Below, in pieces: positions 8,009-16,446 of a stretch of DNA of 64,000 nucleotides (positions are counted from its first letter, which is position 1; each line of letters begins with the position of its first letter). The notes beneath the pieces are model-generated. The model searched no databases. It was not told where the DNA came from and saw only the letters and a list, made by a program, of their open reading frames with translations. The stretch is from Sphaerimonospora thailandensis (lineage in GTDB: Bacteria; Actinomycetota; Actinomycetes; Streptosporangiales; Streptosporangiaceae). Made by a program: the position numbers and the translations under genes. The stretch is from NCBI RefSeq assembly GCF_016863115.1, contig NZ_BOOG01000024.1, positions 45,980-109,979 of the forward strand. The letters run 5' to 3'.

Positions 8009-9365
8009 GGTGCGCTTCGCCCCTTCGCCCACCGGCATGTTCCATGTCGGGGGCGCCCGCTCCGCGCTGTTCAACTGGGCTTTGGCCGAACAGTCCGGCG
8101 GCAAGTTCGTGCTCCGCATCGAGGACACCGACGCCGCGCGCAACCGGCCGGAGTGGACCGAGGGGATCATCTCGGCCCTGGCCTGGATCGGCATCAACGG
8201 CGACTCGCCGAACTTCGAGGGGCCCTATTTCCAGTCAGCCTACGAGCAGCAGCACCGCGAGGCGGCGGCACGGCTGCTCAAGGACGGCAAGGCCTACCAC
8301 TGCACGTGCACGCGGGACGACGTGAAGGCCAGGACCGGCTCTGAGCACCAGGGCTACGACGGCCACTGCCGGGACCTGGGCCTGGCCGAGGGCGCGATCC
8401 GGTTCCGCAGCCCGGATGAGGGCGTGACCGTGCTGGACGACCTGGTACGCGGGCGGGTGGAGTTCCCGAACGCGTCGATAGAGGACTTCGTCATCGTGCG
8501 CGGCGACGGGTCGCCGCTGTTCATCCTCGCCAACGTCGTCGACGACATGGAGATGCGGATCAGCCACGTGGTCCGCGCCGAGGAGCACCTGTCGAACACG
8601 CCCAAGCAGCAGCTCCTGTGGGAGGCGCTCGGCGTACGGCCTCCGGTGTGGGCGCACGTGCCGGTCATCGTCAACGAGAAGCGGCAGAAGCTGTCCAAGC
8701 GCCGTGACAAGGTCGCGCTGGAGTCCTATCGGGACGAGGGCTACCTCGCGGAGGCGATGGTCAACTACCTCATGCTGCTCGGCTGGGGGCCCGGCGACGA
8801 CCGGGAGATCATGCCGTGGTCGGAGATGATGCCGCTGTTCCGGCTGGAGGACGTGAACCCGTCGCCGGCGTTCTTCGACGAGAAGAAGCTGCGCGCCTTC
8901 AACGGCGAGTACATCCGGGCACTGCCGCTGGAGGTCTTCATCGGCCGCTGCGAGCCGTGGCTCGACCCGTCCTGGGATCGGAGTGTGTTCGCCAGGGTCG
9001 CGCCCCTGGTCCAGACCCGGGTGGCCGTCCTGTCCGAGGTCACGGCCAACGTCGACTTCCTCTTCCTCGAACAGCCCGTCTTCGACCAGGCGTCGTGGGA
9101 CAAGGGCATGAAGCCGGGCGCGGCGGAGATCCTCGCCGGGTACGCCGAGCGGCTGGAGTCGGTCAACTGGGATCCCGAGTCGCTGAAGTCCTCCCTGGAG
9201 GAGGTCGGCACAGCCCACGGGCTCAAGCTCGGCAAGGCCCAGGCCCCGGTGCGGGTGGCGGTCACCGGCAGGACCGTGGGCCTTCCGCTGTTCGAGTCGA
9301 TCGAGGTCCTCGGCCGCGAGCGCGCTCTCGACCGGCTCCGTACGGCTCTCGCCAAGCTCTCCTGA
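8001..9365 (+). CDS. gltX: Glutamyl-tRNA synthetase
   Basis: A class I synthetase that charges tRNA-Glu. At 454 residues it is slightly short for the family. The HIGH-type signature is [19 protein letters not shown] (H15) and the KMSKS-type loop is KLSKR at residues 230-234. The start GTG 8001 lies within the end of the FAH gene. Two tRNA-Glu genes are about 5 kb downstream. The last 104 bases overlap, antisense, with the end of the MATE gene. Confidence 0.95.
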   Translation: MIRVRFAPSPTGMFHVGGARSALFNWALAEQSGGKFVLRIEDTDAARNRPEWTEGIISALAWIGINGDSPNFEGPYFQSAYEQQHREAAARLLKDGKAYHCTCTRDDVKARTGSEHQGYDGHCRDLGLAEGAIRFRSPDEGVTVLDDLVRGRVEFPNASIEDFVIVRGDGSPLFILANVVDDMEMRISHVVRAEEHLSNTPKQQLLWEALGVRPPVWAHVPVIVNEKRQKLSKRRDKVALESYRDEGYLAEAMVNYLMLLGWGPGDDREIMPWSEMMPLFRLEDVNPSPAFFDEKKLRAFNGEYIRALPLEVFIGRCEPWLDPSWDRSVFARVAPLVQTRVAVLSEVTANVDFLFLEQPVFDQASWDKGMKPGAAEILAGYAERLESVNWDPESLKSSLEEVGTAHGLKLGKAQAPVRVAVTGRTVGLPLFESIEVLGRERALDRLRTALAKLS

Positions 9366-10608
9366 CCGTCATGGCCGCGAGCGTGAGCGTCGCGCCCGCG
9401 GCCATGGCGAGCCACACGCCGGTGATGCCGATCGGACGGCTCAGCGAGTATGCGAGGGGCAACTGTACGGCGAATCCCGCCAGCGTGGCGGCGAGCAGCC
9501 TGCCGCCCTTTCCGCTCGCCTGGAGCACGCCGCCCATGGCGATGAGCCCGCCGAACGGCACCAGGTAGAGCGTCATGCACCGGAGGAACCAGACGGCTTC
9601 GACGGTGACTGCGGGATCGTCGCTGAACAGGCCGATCAGCGGTGAAGCCGAAAGGTTGAGGAGGAGGGCGGTGCCCAGCCCCGCTGCCAGACCGAGCCGC
9701 AGCGCTGATCCGGCGGCCGCGCCGTCACCGTCCGTCCTCGCAGTGCTGATCATGGCTGCCTGGCGCAGGGCGTAGAAGACCATCGTCCCGGCCAGCATGA
9801 TCTTCAGGCCGATGCCGTAGCCGGCCAGCGCGGCGACCCCGTGGCCGCCCACTATCCCGGCCATGACCATGCCGACCAGGCTGCGTGCCAGGAAGTCGAC
9901 GGACATCGGCAGGCCCGTTCGCAGGATCGTCGCGGCTTCGCGAAGGTTCGTTCCGCCCTGTCGCGCATCGCGCGCGGCATGCCGTCGCGGCCGTCGCCGC
10001 AATCGCCGTACGAGCAGAGCGATCGCGACTGCGAGCGAGACCGTGCGGGCGAGCACGGTGGCCAGGGCGGCCCCGGGCACGCCGAGATCGAGGCCGTAGA
10101 TGAGCAGGGGATCGAGTGCGATTACCAGGCCGTTGCAGAGCAGTGCGGTCCGCATTGGCGTCCTGGTGTCGCCTAAGCCCTTGAAGACGCCGTCCACCAG
10201 CGTCTGGGCGAAGAAGGCGGGAAGACCGGCGAGCGACACCAGGTAGAAGTCCGCGGCGAGCCCCGCCGTCGCGGCGTCGTCGGTGAAGAGCCGCGCCAGC
10301 GGCTCGCGCAGCAGGACTCCGGGCACCGGCACGGCGACGCTGTAGGCCGCCCACAGTCCCCACGAAGTGCCGATCAGCGGACCGAGCGGGGCCGTGCCGT
10401 CCCGTCTGCCGATCAGCACCGTCGTGCCGGTGGTGAGGGCCAGGATCGCCCCCAAGGCCAGATGTTCGGTGGTGGTGGCGATCGTGACGGCGGACACCGC
10501 CTCGCTGCCCAGGCCGGAGACCCAGAAGGTGTCGATCAGGCCGACCGCGACGACCGCGGTGAGCAACTCGATGTAGACGGGTAGTGCCAGGCGGACGAGT
10601 TTGGGCAT
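9262..10608 (-). CDS. MATE family efflux transporter
   Basis: A 448-residue, 12-helix multidrug/Na+ antiporter of the MATE class. Two MatE halves are visible, with [22 protein letters not shown] at the N terminus and [20 protein letters not shown] opening the second half. The ATG at 10608 follows GAGG. The C-terminal part after AAMTVRRAW is Arg/Gly-rich and is encoded opposite the end of gltX, so it looks like read-through past an ancestral stop. It is divergent from a PadR regulator, which probably controls it. Confidence 0.9.
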   Translation of the reverse strand: MPKLVRLALPVYIELLTAVVAVGLIDTFWVSGLGSEAVSAVTIATTTEHLALGAILALTTGTTVLIGRRDGTAPLGPLIGTSWGLWAAYSVAVPVPGVLLREPLARLFTDDAATAGLAADFYLVSLAGLPAFFAQTLVDGVFKGLGDTRTPMRTALLCNGLVIALDPLLIYGLDLGVPGAALATVLARTVSLAVAIALLVRRLRRRPRRHAARDARQGGTNLREAATILRTGLPMSVDFLARSLVGMVMAGIVGGHGVAALAGYGIGLKIMLAGTMVFYALRQAAMISTARTDGDGAAAGSALRLGLAAGLGTALLLNLSASPLIGLFSDDPAVTVEAVWFLRCMTLYLVPFGGLIAMGGVLQASGKGGRLLAATLAGFAVQLPLAYSLSRPIGITGVWLAMAAGATLTLAAMTVRRAWREPYGAGRERARGRGPRSTRTAEGPRSCR

Positions 10609-10661
10609 CTTATCCTCGATTCGAGTTATCTCGATTAGAGGTATAGCGATACGATGTGCCC
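10609..10661. promoter_or_regulatory. Divergent MATE/PadR promoter with palindromic operator
   Basis: CTCGATTCGAG at 10615-10625 is a perfect palindrome with a one-base centre. CTCGATT recurs 15 bases on at 10630-10636 within an imperfect ATCTC...GAGGT repeat. A TATAGC hexamer at 10642-10647 would place the padR transcript start near its first codon. Confidence 0.5.
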
Positions 10662-11219
10662 ATGGCAAGTGGAGACCTGGCGCTCACGATCCTCGGCTTT
10701 CTCGCGGAGGAGCCGATGCACGGATATGAGCTGAAGCAACGGATCGCCGAGCTGAGCGGGCACGTGCGTCCGGTGAGTGATGGGGCGCTCTATCCTGCGA
10801 TCGTCCGCCTGGAGAAGAGCGGCATGCTGAACCGGCGTGAGGAGGAGGGCTCGGGAGCCGCTCCTCGCCAGGTGCTGGCCCTCACCGAGACGGGCCGAGA
10901 GGAACTGGTGCGCCGCCTGTGCGAGCCGTCGGACCTTGAGATCAGCGACCGGTCGCGGTACTTCACCCTACTCGCGTTCCTCTCGGTGATCCCGGCGGAG
11001 GAACAGGTCAGAGTGCTTCGCAGGCGGCTCGGCTTCCTGGAGACGCCTGCGAGCTTCTTCTATCGTTCCGGCAGCCCGGTCAAGGCCGCGGAGACCACGG
11101 ACCGCTTCCGCCGGGGCATGCTCGTCATGGCGCAGGCGATCTCCACGGCGGAGAAGGAATGGCTGAGGTCGACCATCGCCGAGCTCGAGACCGGTCCTCC
11201 CGCCGCTTCGTCATCCTAA
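10662..11219 (+). CDS. PadR family transcriptional regulator
   Basis: A 185-residue PadR-like repressor with an N-terminal winged helix (MHGYELKQRIAEL, SDGALYPAIVRLEKSGML, then the wing) and a C-terminal helical dimerisation region (about residues 90-180). It is divergent from the MATE pump, a typical repressor/efflux arrangement. No ribosome site precedes ATG 10662 or the in-frame GTG 10656, so translation may be leaderless. The ligand is unknown. Confidence 0.9.
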   Translation: MASGDLALTILGFLAEEPMHGYELKQRIAELSGHVRPVSDGALYPAIVRLEKSGMLNRREEEGSGAAPRQVLALTETGREELVRRLCEPSDLEISDRSRYFTLLAFLSVIPAEEQVRVLRRRLGFLETPASFFYRSGSPVKAAETTDRFRRGMLVMAQAISTAEKEWLRSTIAELETGPPAASSS

Positions 11220-11229
11220 GCCCGAACGG

Positions 11230-13209
11230 TCACAGGAGGCCGCGGCGGGCGAGCAGGGGGGTGATCTCGGGGTCCCGGCCCCGGAACGCGCGGAAGGCGG
11301 CCATCGGGTCGACGCTGCCGCCCTTGGACAGCAGTTCCCGGCGGAACCGGTCGCCGTTCTCGCGCAGCAGCCCGCCGTTCTCGTTGAACCATTCGACGGT
11401 GTCGGCGTCGAGGACCTCGCTCCAGATGTAGGAGTAGTAGCCCGCGCTGTAGCCGCCCGCCCAGATGTGGGAGAAGTACGTGCTGCGGTAGCGCGGCGGC
11501 ACGGCGGGCAGGTCCACGCCGGCGTCCGCGAGCGCCTTCGTCTCGAACGCCGCGGGGTCCTCGCCGGAGTATTCCGTGTGCCACGCCCAGTCGAGGAGCG
11601 TGGCGGCCAGGTACTCGACCGTGGCGAACCCCTGGTTGAACTTCTGTGACTCCAGCAGCCGCTCGACGAGCTCCTGCGGCATCGGCTCGCCCGTCTCGTA
11701 GTGCTTCGCGTAGTTGGCCAGGATCTCGGGGTGGGTCGCCCACATCTCGTTCACCTGGGAGGGATACTCGACGAAGTCGCGCGGCACCGCCGTACCCGAA
11801 AAGCGCGGGAAGCGCACATCCGAGAACAACGCGTGCAGGGCATGCCCGAACTCGTGGAACATCGTGTTGACCTCGTCGAACGTCATCAGCGTCGGCTCGC
11901 CCTTGACGATGTTGAGGTTGTTCACGACGACCGGCCGGGCGCCCTCCAGGGCCGACTGCCTGACCAGGCTGTTCATCCACGCGCCGCCCCGCTTGGAGGC
12001 CCGGGCGTGGAAGTCGCCGAGGAACAGGCCGAGCGGCGCGCCGTCGGAGTCGAACACCTCGAAGACCCGCACGTCCGGGTGATAGCCGGCCAGGTCCTTC
12101 CGTTCGGTGAAGGTGATCCCGTAGAGCCGCGTGGCCGCGTAGAAGACGCCCTTCTCCAGGACGGCGTTCAGCTCGAAGTACGGCCGCAGGCGGGCGCCGT
12201 CGATGTCGTAGCGCGCCTCACGGGCCTTCTCCGCGTAGAAGGCCCAGTCCCAGGGCCGTACGGCATGGCCGGCGAGCTCCTCGAGCTCCGCCTGCTCCCT
12301 GCGCGCGTTCGCCACGGCCGGCGGGACGAGCTTGGCCAGCATCTCGGTGACGGCCCCGGTGGTCCCCGCCGTCTGGTCCGCCAGGACGTACTCGGCATGG
12401 TCGGCGTAGCCGAGCAGCCGCGCCCGCTCGCGCCGCAGCAGCGCCATCTCTCTGATCAGCTCGGCGTTGGCCGCACCGCGCCCGATAGAGGCGGTGTGGA
12501 CGCGTTCGCGCAGCGACCGGTCGGTCAGCGAGGCGAGCGACGGCTGGCCGGTCGGCAGCACCAGCGTGATCACATGCTTGCCGTCCAGGCCGCGCTCCCT
12601 GGCCGTCTCGGCGAGCCCCCGGACCGCGTCCTCGGTCAGGCCGTCGAGCTCGGCCGCGTCATCGGCCACGACCGCGCGGTCGTTCGTGTCGGCGAGGAGG
12701 TTCTGCTGGAAGGTCGTCGCCAGCTCCGACAGCCGCTCGTTGAGCCCCCTGAGCCGTTCCTGGTCAGCCGCGTCGAGCAGGGCGCCGGCCCGGGTGAAGT
12801 CGGTGAGGTAGCGGTCGAGCAGCCACCGCTCCTCCTCACCGCCCACCGCCACGGCGCGGATGCGGGCGAACAGCTTCGCATTCAGGTGTACGGCGTCCGC
12901 GTGCTTGGCCAGCCTGGGGGTGACGTCCTGCTGGATCTTCTGGATGCCGGGGGTGGCGTCGGAGGACGCCCGGTTGAAGAAGACGGCGCTGACCCGGTCG
13001 AGCAGGGCGCCCGCCCGCTCCAGGGCCTCGATCGTGTTCTCGAACGTCGGCCGCTCCGGATTGTCCGCGATCGCCGCGACCTCGGCGAGGTGCTCGGCCA
13101 TGCCCTGCTCGAAGGCCGGGACGTAGTGCTCCTCCCTGATCAGTTGGAAGGGCGGCAGCCCGTAGGGCAGGTCACTGGGGCTGAGGAACGGGTTCTCGGC
13201 CGGGTTCAT
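11230..13209 (-). CDS. M3 family zinc oligopeptidase (dipeptidyl carboxypeptidase-like)
   Basis: A cytosolic thimet-oligopeptidase-type metallopeptidase of 659 residues, the usual M3A length. The zinc motif HEFGH lies at residues 452-456 within NTMFHEFGHALHALF, and the downstream Glu ligand is expected in the DFVEYPSQVNE block. It degrades short peptides. The ATG at 13209 follows AAGGAG. Oligopeptidase A and Dcp cannot be separated with certainty by eye. Confidence 0.92.
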   Translation of the reverse strand: MNPAENPFLSPSDLPYGLPPFQLIREEHYVPAFEQGMAEHLAEVAAIADNPERPTFENTIEALERAGALLDRVSAVFFNRASSDATPGIQKIQQDVTPRLAKHADAVHLNAKLFARIRAVAVGGEEERWLLDRYLTDFTRAGALLDAADQERLRGLNERLSELATTFQQNLLADTNDRAVVADDAAELDGLTEDAVRGLAETARERGLDGKHVITLVLPTGQPSLASLTDRSLRERVHTASIGRGAANAELIREMALLRRERARLLGYADHAEYVLADQTAGTTGAVTEMLAKLVPPAVANARREQAELEELAGHAVRPWDWAFYAEKAREARYDIDGARLRPYFELNAVLEKGVFYAATRLYGITFTERKDLAGYHPDVRVFEVFDSDGAPLGLFLGDFHARASKRGGAWMNSLVRQSALEGARPVVVNNLNIVKGEPTLMTFDEVNTMFHEFGHALHALFSDVRFPRFSGTAVPRDFVEYPSQVNEMWATHPEILANYAKHYETGEPMPQELVERLLESQKFNQGFATVEYLAATLLDWAWHTEYSGEDPAAFETKALADAGVDLPAVPPRYRSTYFSHIWAGGYSAGYYSYIWSEVLDADTVEWFNENGGLLRENGDRFRRELLSKGGSVDPMAAFRAFRGRDPEITPLLARRGLL

Positions 13210-13343
13210 CTGCGGCGGCTCCTTGGTGTCCGGCGGTGTGTCCGAGCGTACGACCGGCCGTCTCGTGGACGGCCGGCGCCGTGTGCTCTCAGCCTCGCAC
13301 AACCATCACCCACGACGATGTCGCGCGGCGCGCGGCAATCGTT

Positions 13344-13373
13344 TTGGTAGTGGGTCCCAAGCTGGGCTATCCT
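13344..13373 (+). promoter_or_regulatory. Putative tRNA promoter
   Basis: TTGGTA at 13344-13349 and TATCCT at 13368-13373, 18 bases apart, precede the tRNA-Gln gene by about 40 bases and fit the main sigma-factor consensus. Confidence 0.5.
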
Positions 13374-13413
13374 TTCGGAGTCGCAAGCGGGGCGCTGAGT
13401 CCGGCAAGCGGAT

Positions 13414-13485
13414 TGGGGTATGGGGTAATTGGCAGCCCGACGGATTCTGGCTCCGTTAGTCTAGGTTCGAGTCCTGGTACCCCAG
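13414..13485 (+). tRNA. tRNA-Gln (CTG)
   Basis: The 72-base cloverleaf folds fully: acceptor TGGGGTA with TACCCCA, D-arm GGGT/GCCC, anticodon stem ACGGA/TCCGT with loop TTCTGGC (anticodon CTG), and T-arm CTAGG/CCTGG around TTCGAGT. CCA is not encoded. It is first in a run with two tRNA-Glu genes. Confidence 0.95.
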
Positions 13486-13542
13486 CTGGATCCCCCCAAG
13501 GGATTCGGTTGGAAAATCGCAGAGATGCGACACACAGTGCAT

Positions 13543-13615
13543 GGTCCCGTCGTCTAGTGGCCTAGGACGCCGCCCTCTCAAGGCGGTAACGGCGGTTCGA
13601 ATCCGCTCGGGACTA
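13543..13615 (+). tRNA. tRNA-Glu (CTC), copy 1
   Basis: The acceptor GGTCCCG pairs with CGGGACT, and the anticodon stem CCGCC/GGCGG encloses the loop CTCTCAA (anticodon CTC). The T-loop is TTCGAAT. CCA is encoded at 13616-13618. gltX, which charges it, lies upstream. Confidence 0.95.
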
Positions 13616-13653
13616 CCACTGTGAGGTAGCACACGCTGCAGATGCATCATGAA

Positions 13654-13726
13654 GGCTCCGTCGTCTAGTGGCCTAGGACGCCGCCCTCTCAAGGCGGTAG
13701 CGCCGGTTCGAATCCGGTCGGGGCTA
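13654..13726 (+). tRNA. tRNA-Glu (CTC), copy 2
   Basis: This has the same anticodon arm and D-arm as copy 1, but differs in the acceptor (GGCTCCG/CGGGGCT) and T-stem (GCCGG/CCGGT). It has no encoded CCA. It is a tandem paralogue 38 bases downstream. Confidence 0.95.
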
Positions 13727-13735
13727 CATGAGCGG

Positions 13736-13768
13736 AACCCCCGGCACCTCACGGTCCGGGGGTTTTCG
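13736..13768 (+). terminator. Terminator of the tRNA cluster
   Basis: AACCCCCGG at 13736-13744 pairs with CCGGGGGTT at 13756-13764, followed by TT. It closes the Gln-Glu-Glu tRNA unit. Confidence 0.8.
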
Positions 13769-13864
13769 CGTTCCAGGGGATGCGGCACGGTCACGCCGAC
13801 CGCGTCCCGCTCGGTGCTCCTGAGCGGGACGCCTGCCGATCGTGCCGGTCCTTCCCGAGTAGCC

Positions 13865-15556
13865 TCAGCTCCCCGATCGGGCCTTGAACAGGGCGCGCTT
13901 GGCGGCTTTGCTCACCTGCTTGTCGGGGTGCGCCTCGGCGATGGCCTCCAGCAGCTCCTCCAGATGCGGGTGCCGGGTCTTCCAGATGCCGTCGAGGATT
14001 CCGATGAGCTTCTGCGTCTCGACCTCGTGCAGGCTGGCCACGAACTCGGCCCGCCCGAGATCGTTGGCGATCGTCCACATGTCGAGGATCAGCCAGTGCA
14101 CGTCGGTGGGCGTCGGCTCAGGCGCGCCCTCGACCCCCATCTGGGTCAGGTGGGTCGCGGCGTACGGCCGCAGCGACGGCTCCTTGGCCGCCTCGTGCCA
14201 GGCCGGCACCGCCGCGTCGCCGAGAGAGCCGACCAGGCTGGCGGCCTGGACGCGGACCAGCGCGTCGGACTCGTCCTCAGCGGCGGCCGCGAGCAACTCG
14301 GAGGCGGCCTGGGCGGGGGTGCGCAGGGCGAGCCACGCCGCGAACTCGGCGTCCGCCTCCTCATCCGTCATGTCGGGGCTGAACGACAGCAGATCGAGCG
14401 CGGTCATCGCGTCGATCGCGGGCCGGGCGTCCACCTCGATGTCCTCGTCGTCGAGCAGATGCACCACGCCGTCGGCGCCGAGCGGCGTCAGTGAGATCAC
14501 GCCGTCGTCGACACCGACCATGCCGTACCCGCTCAGCCAGGCCACAACGGAAGCGAGCGGATCACCGGCGGCGGCCCAGGCGTCCAAGCCGAGATCGTCA
14601 TACTCTGACACGGCCTGGGTCAGCTCTTCGCGAAGATCGGCCAGCGTCCGCGAGCCGCTGCCCCGCAGCAGTTGGATCAGCAGCGCGCGGGTCAGCCCGG
14701 ACAGCGCCAGCGTCAGATCGTCGTCGTCGAGCTCCGGGTCGCCGTAGTCGATCGAGTGCAGGCCGGTCGTCCACACGTCGAGGGCGTCCTCGTCGTCCTC
14801 GAAGGGCCAGGCGGATGTGTCGGGGTCGACGCTGACCGTGTCGTCCCCGTCCGGGGCGAGGAACTCCAGGTCGATGGCGAGGTTCCAGACGTTCCACAGA
14901 TACTGCGCGTCCGGCAGGCCGAGCGCTCGTACGGCCTCGTTCACCTCGTCGTCGGACAGGAGAGCCTCCACACCCACCTTGCGGCCGGTCCCGACCCACA
15001 GCGCCAGATCGCGAGCCTGGGCGATGAGTGCGACCCCGCGGGCGGCCTCGGCCAGTTCGGCGTCGGAACGCAGCCGGATCGTGGGCAGCGCCGCGATCTC
15101 GTCGGCGAACGGCTCGAAGTCGCCCAGACTCTCGCCGACCTCGTCGAGCTCGTCATCGTCGTCCCAGGGGTTCCCGTCCAGGATGTCCTCCATCGCCTCG
15201 ATGAAGTCGTCCTCGATGTCGTCGAGCTCGGCGAGCAGGGCGTCGAGGGACGCGGAGCCGGGCGCCAGCCGTCCGGTCGACGACAGGAACGTCAGGTAGG
15301 ACCGGATCGCCGACGCCAGCCCGTCGGCGGCCGCCTCGGGGTCTTCCACCGCTTTGGGCATGTGCTCGAGCAGCACGGTGCGCAGGTCACCGCGCTTCCA
15401 CAAGCCGGCATCGTCGCGGACGGCCAGGCGGTGCCACAGCGCGGCGGGTCCCACGAGCTCGGGATCGCTGCCCGGTGCGTTGTCCGGCACCCAGAGAATG
15501 AATTCTTGGAGCAGGGGACGCAGTTCAGCGGCGGCTGCCTCGATGCGATCGGTCAC
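13865..15556 (-). CDS. Conserved hypothetical, acidic multi-helical protein
   Basis: A 563-residue soluble protein with no family that I recognise. It is very rich in Asp and Glu (for example the stretches WDDDDELDE and ELDDDDLTLAL), has no signal peptide or membrane segment, and is predicted mostly helical. The C-terminal part (about residues 400-560, AWLALRTPAQAASELLAAA ... VQAASLVGSLGDAAVPAWHEAA) resembles HEAT-like helical repeats. It is convergent with the tRNA cluster and tail-adjacent to ndgR. It is probably a scaffold rather than an enzyme, but this is inference. Confidence 0.8.
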   Translation of the reverse strand: MTDRIEAAAAELRPLLQEFILWVPDNAPGSDPELVGPAALWHRLAVRDDAGLWKRGDLRTVLLEHMPKAVEDPEAAADGLASAIRSYLTFLSSTGRLAPGSASLDALLAELDDIEDDFIEAMEDILDGNPWDDDDELDEVGESLGDFEPFADEIAALPTIRLRSDAELAEAARGVALIAQARDLALWVGTGRKVGVEALLSDDEVNEAVRALGLPDAQYLWNVWNLAIDLEFLAPDGDDTVSVDPDTSAWPFEDDEDALDVWTTGLHSIDYGDPELDDDDLTLALSGLTRALLIQLLRGSGSRTLADLREELTQAVSEYDDLGLDAWAAAGDPLASVVAWLSGYGMVGVDDGVISLTPLGADGVVHLLDDEDIEVDARPAIDAMTALDLLSFSPDMTDEEADAEFAAWLALRTPAQAASELLAAAAEDESDALVRVQAASLVGSLGDAAVPAWHEAAKEPSLRPYAATHLTQMGVEGAPEPTPTDVHWLILDMWTIANDLGRAEFVASLHEVETQKLIGILDGIWKTRHPHLEELLEAIAEAHPDKQVSKAAKRALFKARSGS

Positions 15557-15592
15557 CCCGCCAGCCTAGGCCCATTGGTGCTCCGGCTCTAA

Positions 15593-16309
15593 TCAGTTTG
15601 CCCGCCGCATCGCTTCCGTGATCCGTTCGGCGGCGGCCACCACCGGACCGGCGTGCATCCGCCCGGGCGTGCGCGTGAGACGCTCGATCGGCCCGGACAC
15701 GGAGATGGCCGCGATGACCTTGCCGCCCGAGCCGCGGATCGGAGCCGAGACGCTGGCGACGCCCTGCTCGCGCTCGCCGATGCTGTGCGCCCAGCCCCTC
15801 CTGCGTACGCTCGACAGCGTCGTGGCGGTGAACTTGGCGCCGCGCAGGCCGCGGTGCAGCCGGTCCGGGTCCTCCCAGGCGAGCAGGATCTGCGCCGCCG
15901 ACCCCGCGCCCATGGGCAGCGCCGAGCCGACGGGCACGGTGTCGCGCAGCCCGCTGGTGCGCTCGGCCGCGGCCACGCAGACCCGCTCGTCCCCCTGGCG
16001 GCGGTAGAGCTGGGCGCTTTCGCCGGTGAGGTCGCGGAGTTGGGTGAGCACCGGACCCGCCACGGCGAGCAGCCGGTCCTCGCCGGCGGCCGTGGACAGT
16101 TCGGACAGCCGGGGCCCGAGGACGAAACGCCCCTGCGTGTCACGGGAGACGATGCGGTGGTACTCGAGCGCGACCGCCAACCGGTGGGCGGTCGGCCGGG
16201 CCAGGCCGGTCGCCTGGACGAGCTGTGCCAGGGAAGCGGGGCCCGCCTCCAGTGCGTTGAGTACGAGAACCGCCTTGTCGAGTACTCCGACCCCGCTAGA
16301 GTTGTCCAT
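15593..16309 (-). CDS. ndgR: IclR family regulator, NdgR/AreB type
   Basis: A 238-residue IclR protein with an N-terminal winged helix (LAQLVQATGLARPTAHRLAVALE, residues about 25-50) and a C-terminal effector-binding domain (MGAGSAAQILLAWE, GVASVSAPIRGSGGKVIAAISVSGP). Its divergent position next to leuCD is the hallmark of streptomycete NdgR/AreB, which controls leucine synthesis and nitrogen or amino-acid-dependent growth. The ATG at 16309 lies inside one of two repeated operator-like elements, so autoregulation is likely. Confidence 0.9.
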   Translation of the reverse strand: MDNSSGVGVLDKAVLVLNALEAGPASLAQLVQATGLARPTAHRLAVALEYHRIVSRDTQGRFVLGPRLSELSTAAGEDRLLAVAGPVLTQLRDLTGESAQLYRRQGDERVCVAAAERTSGLRDTVPVGSALPMGAGSAAQILLAWEDPDRLHRGLRGAKFTATTLSSVRRRGWAHSIGEREQGVASVSAPIRGSGGKVIAAISVSGPIERLTRTPGRMHAGPVVAAAERITEAMRRAN

Positions 16310-16412
16310 ACCCCGATACTGCCGTCTCGATATCCGAGATGCAAACGCAATAGGGGAAATCAGCATATAAAGTGTCCATATCCCGATATTTCTGTCTCGT
16401 CATTCGAGACAC
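16303..16412. promoter_or_regulatory. Duplicated NdgR-type operators in the ndgR-leuC intergenic region
   Basis: Two similar 40-base elements start at 16303 and 16373, exactly 70 bases apart. Each begins TGTCCATA and carries an inverted repeat, TCTCG-N5-CGAGA, at 16325-16339 and 16395-16409. The first covers the ndgR start codon; the second lies upstream of leuC. They are the obvious binding sites for the divergent IclR protein. Confidence 0.75.
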
Positions 16413-16446
16413 AGCCCGGGGGCCGAGCGCAAGGAGGCGTTTCACC

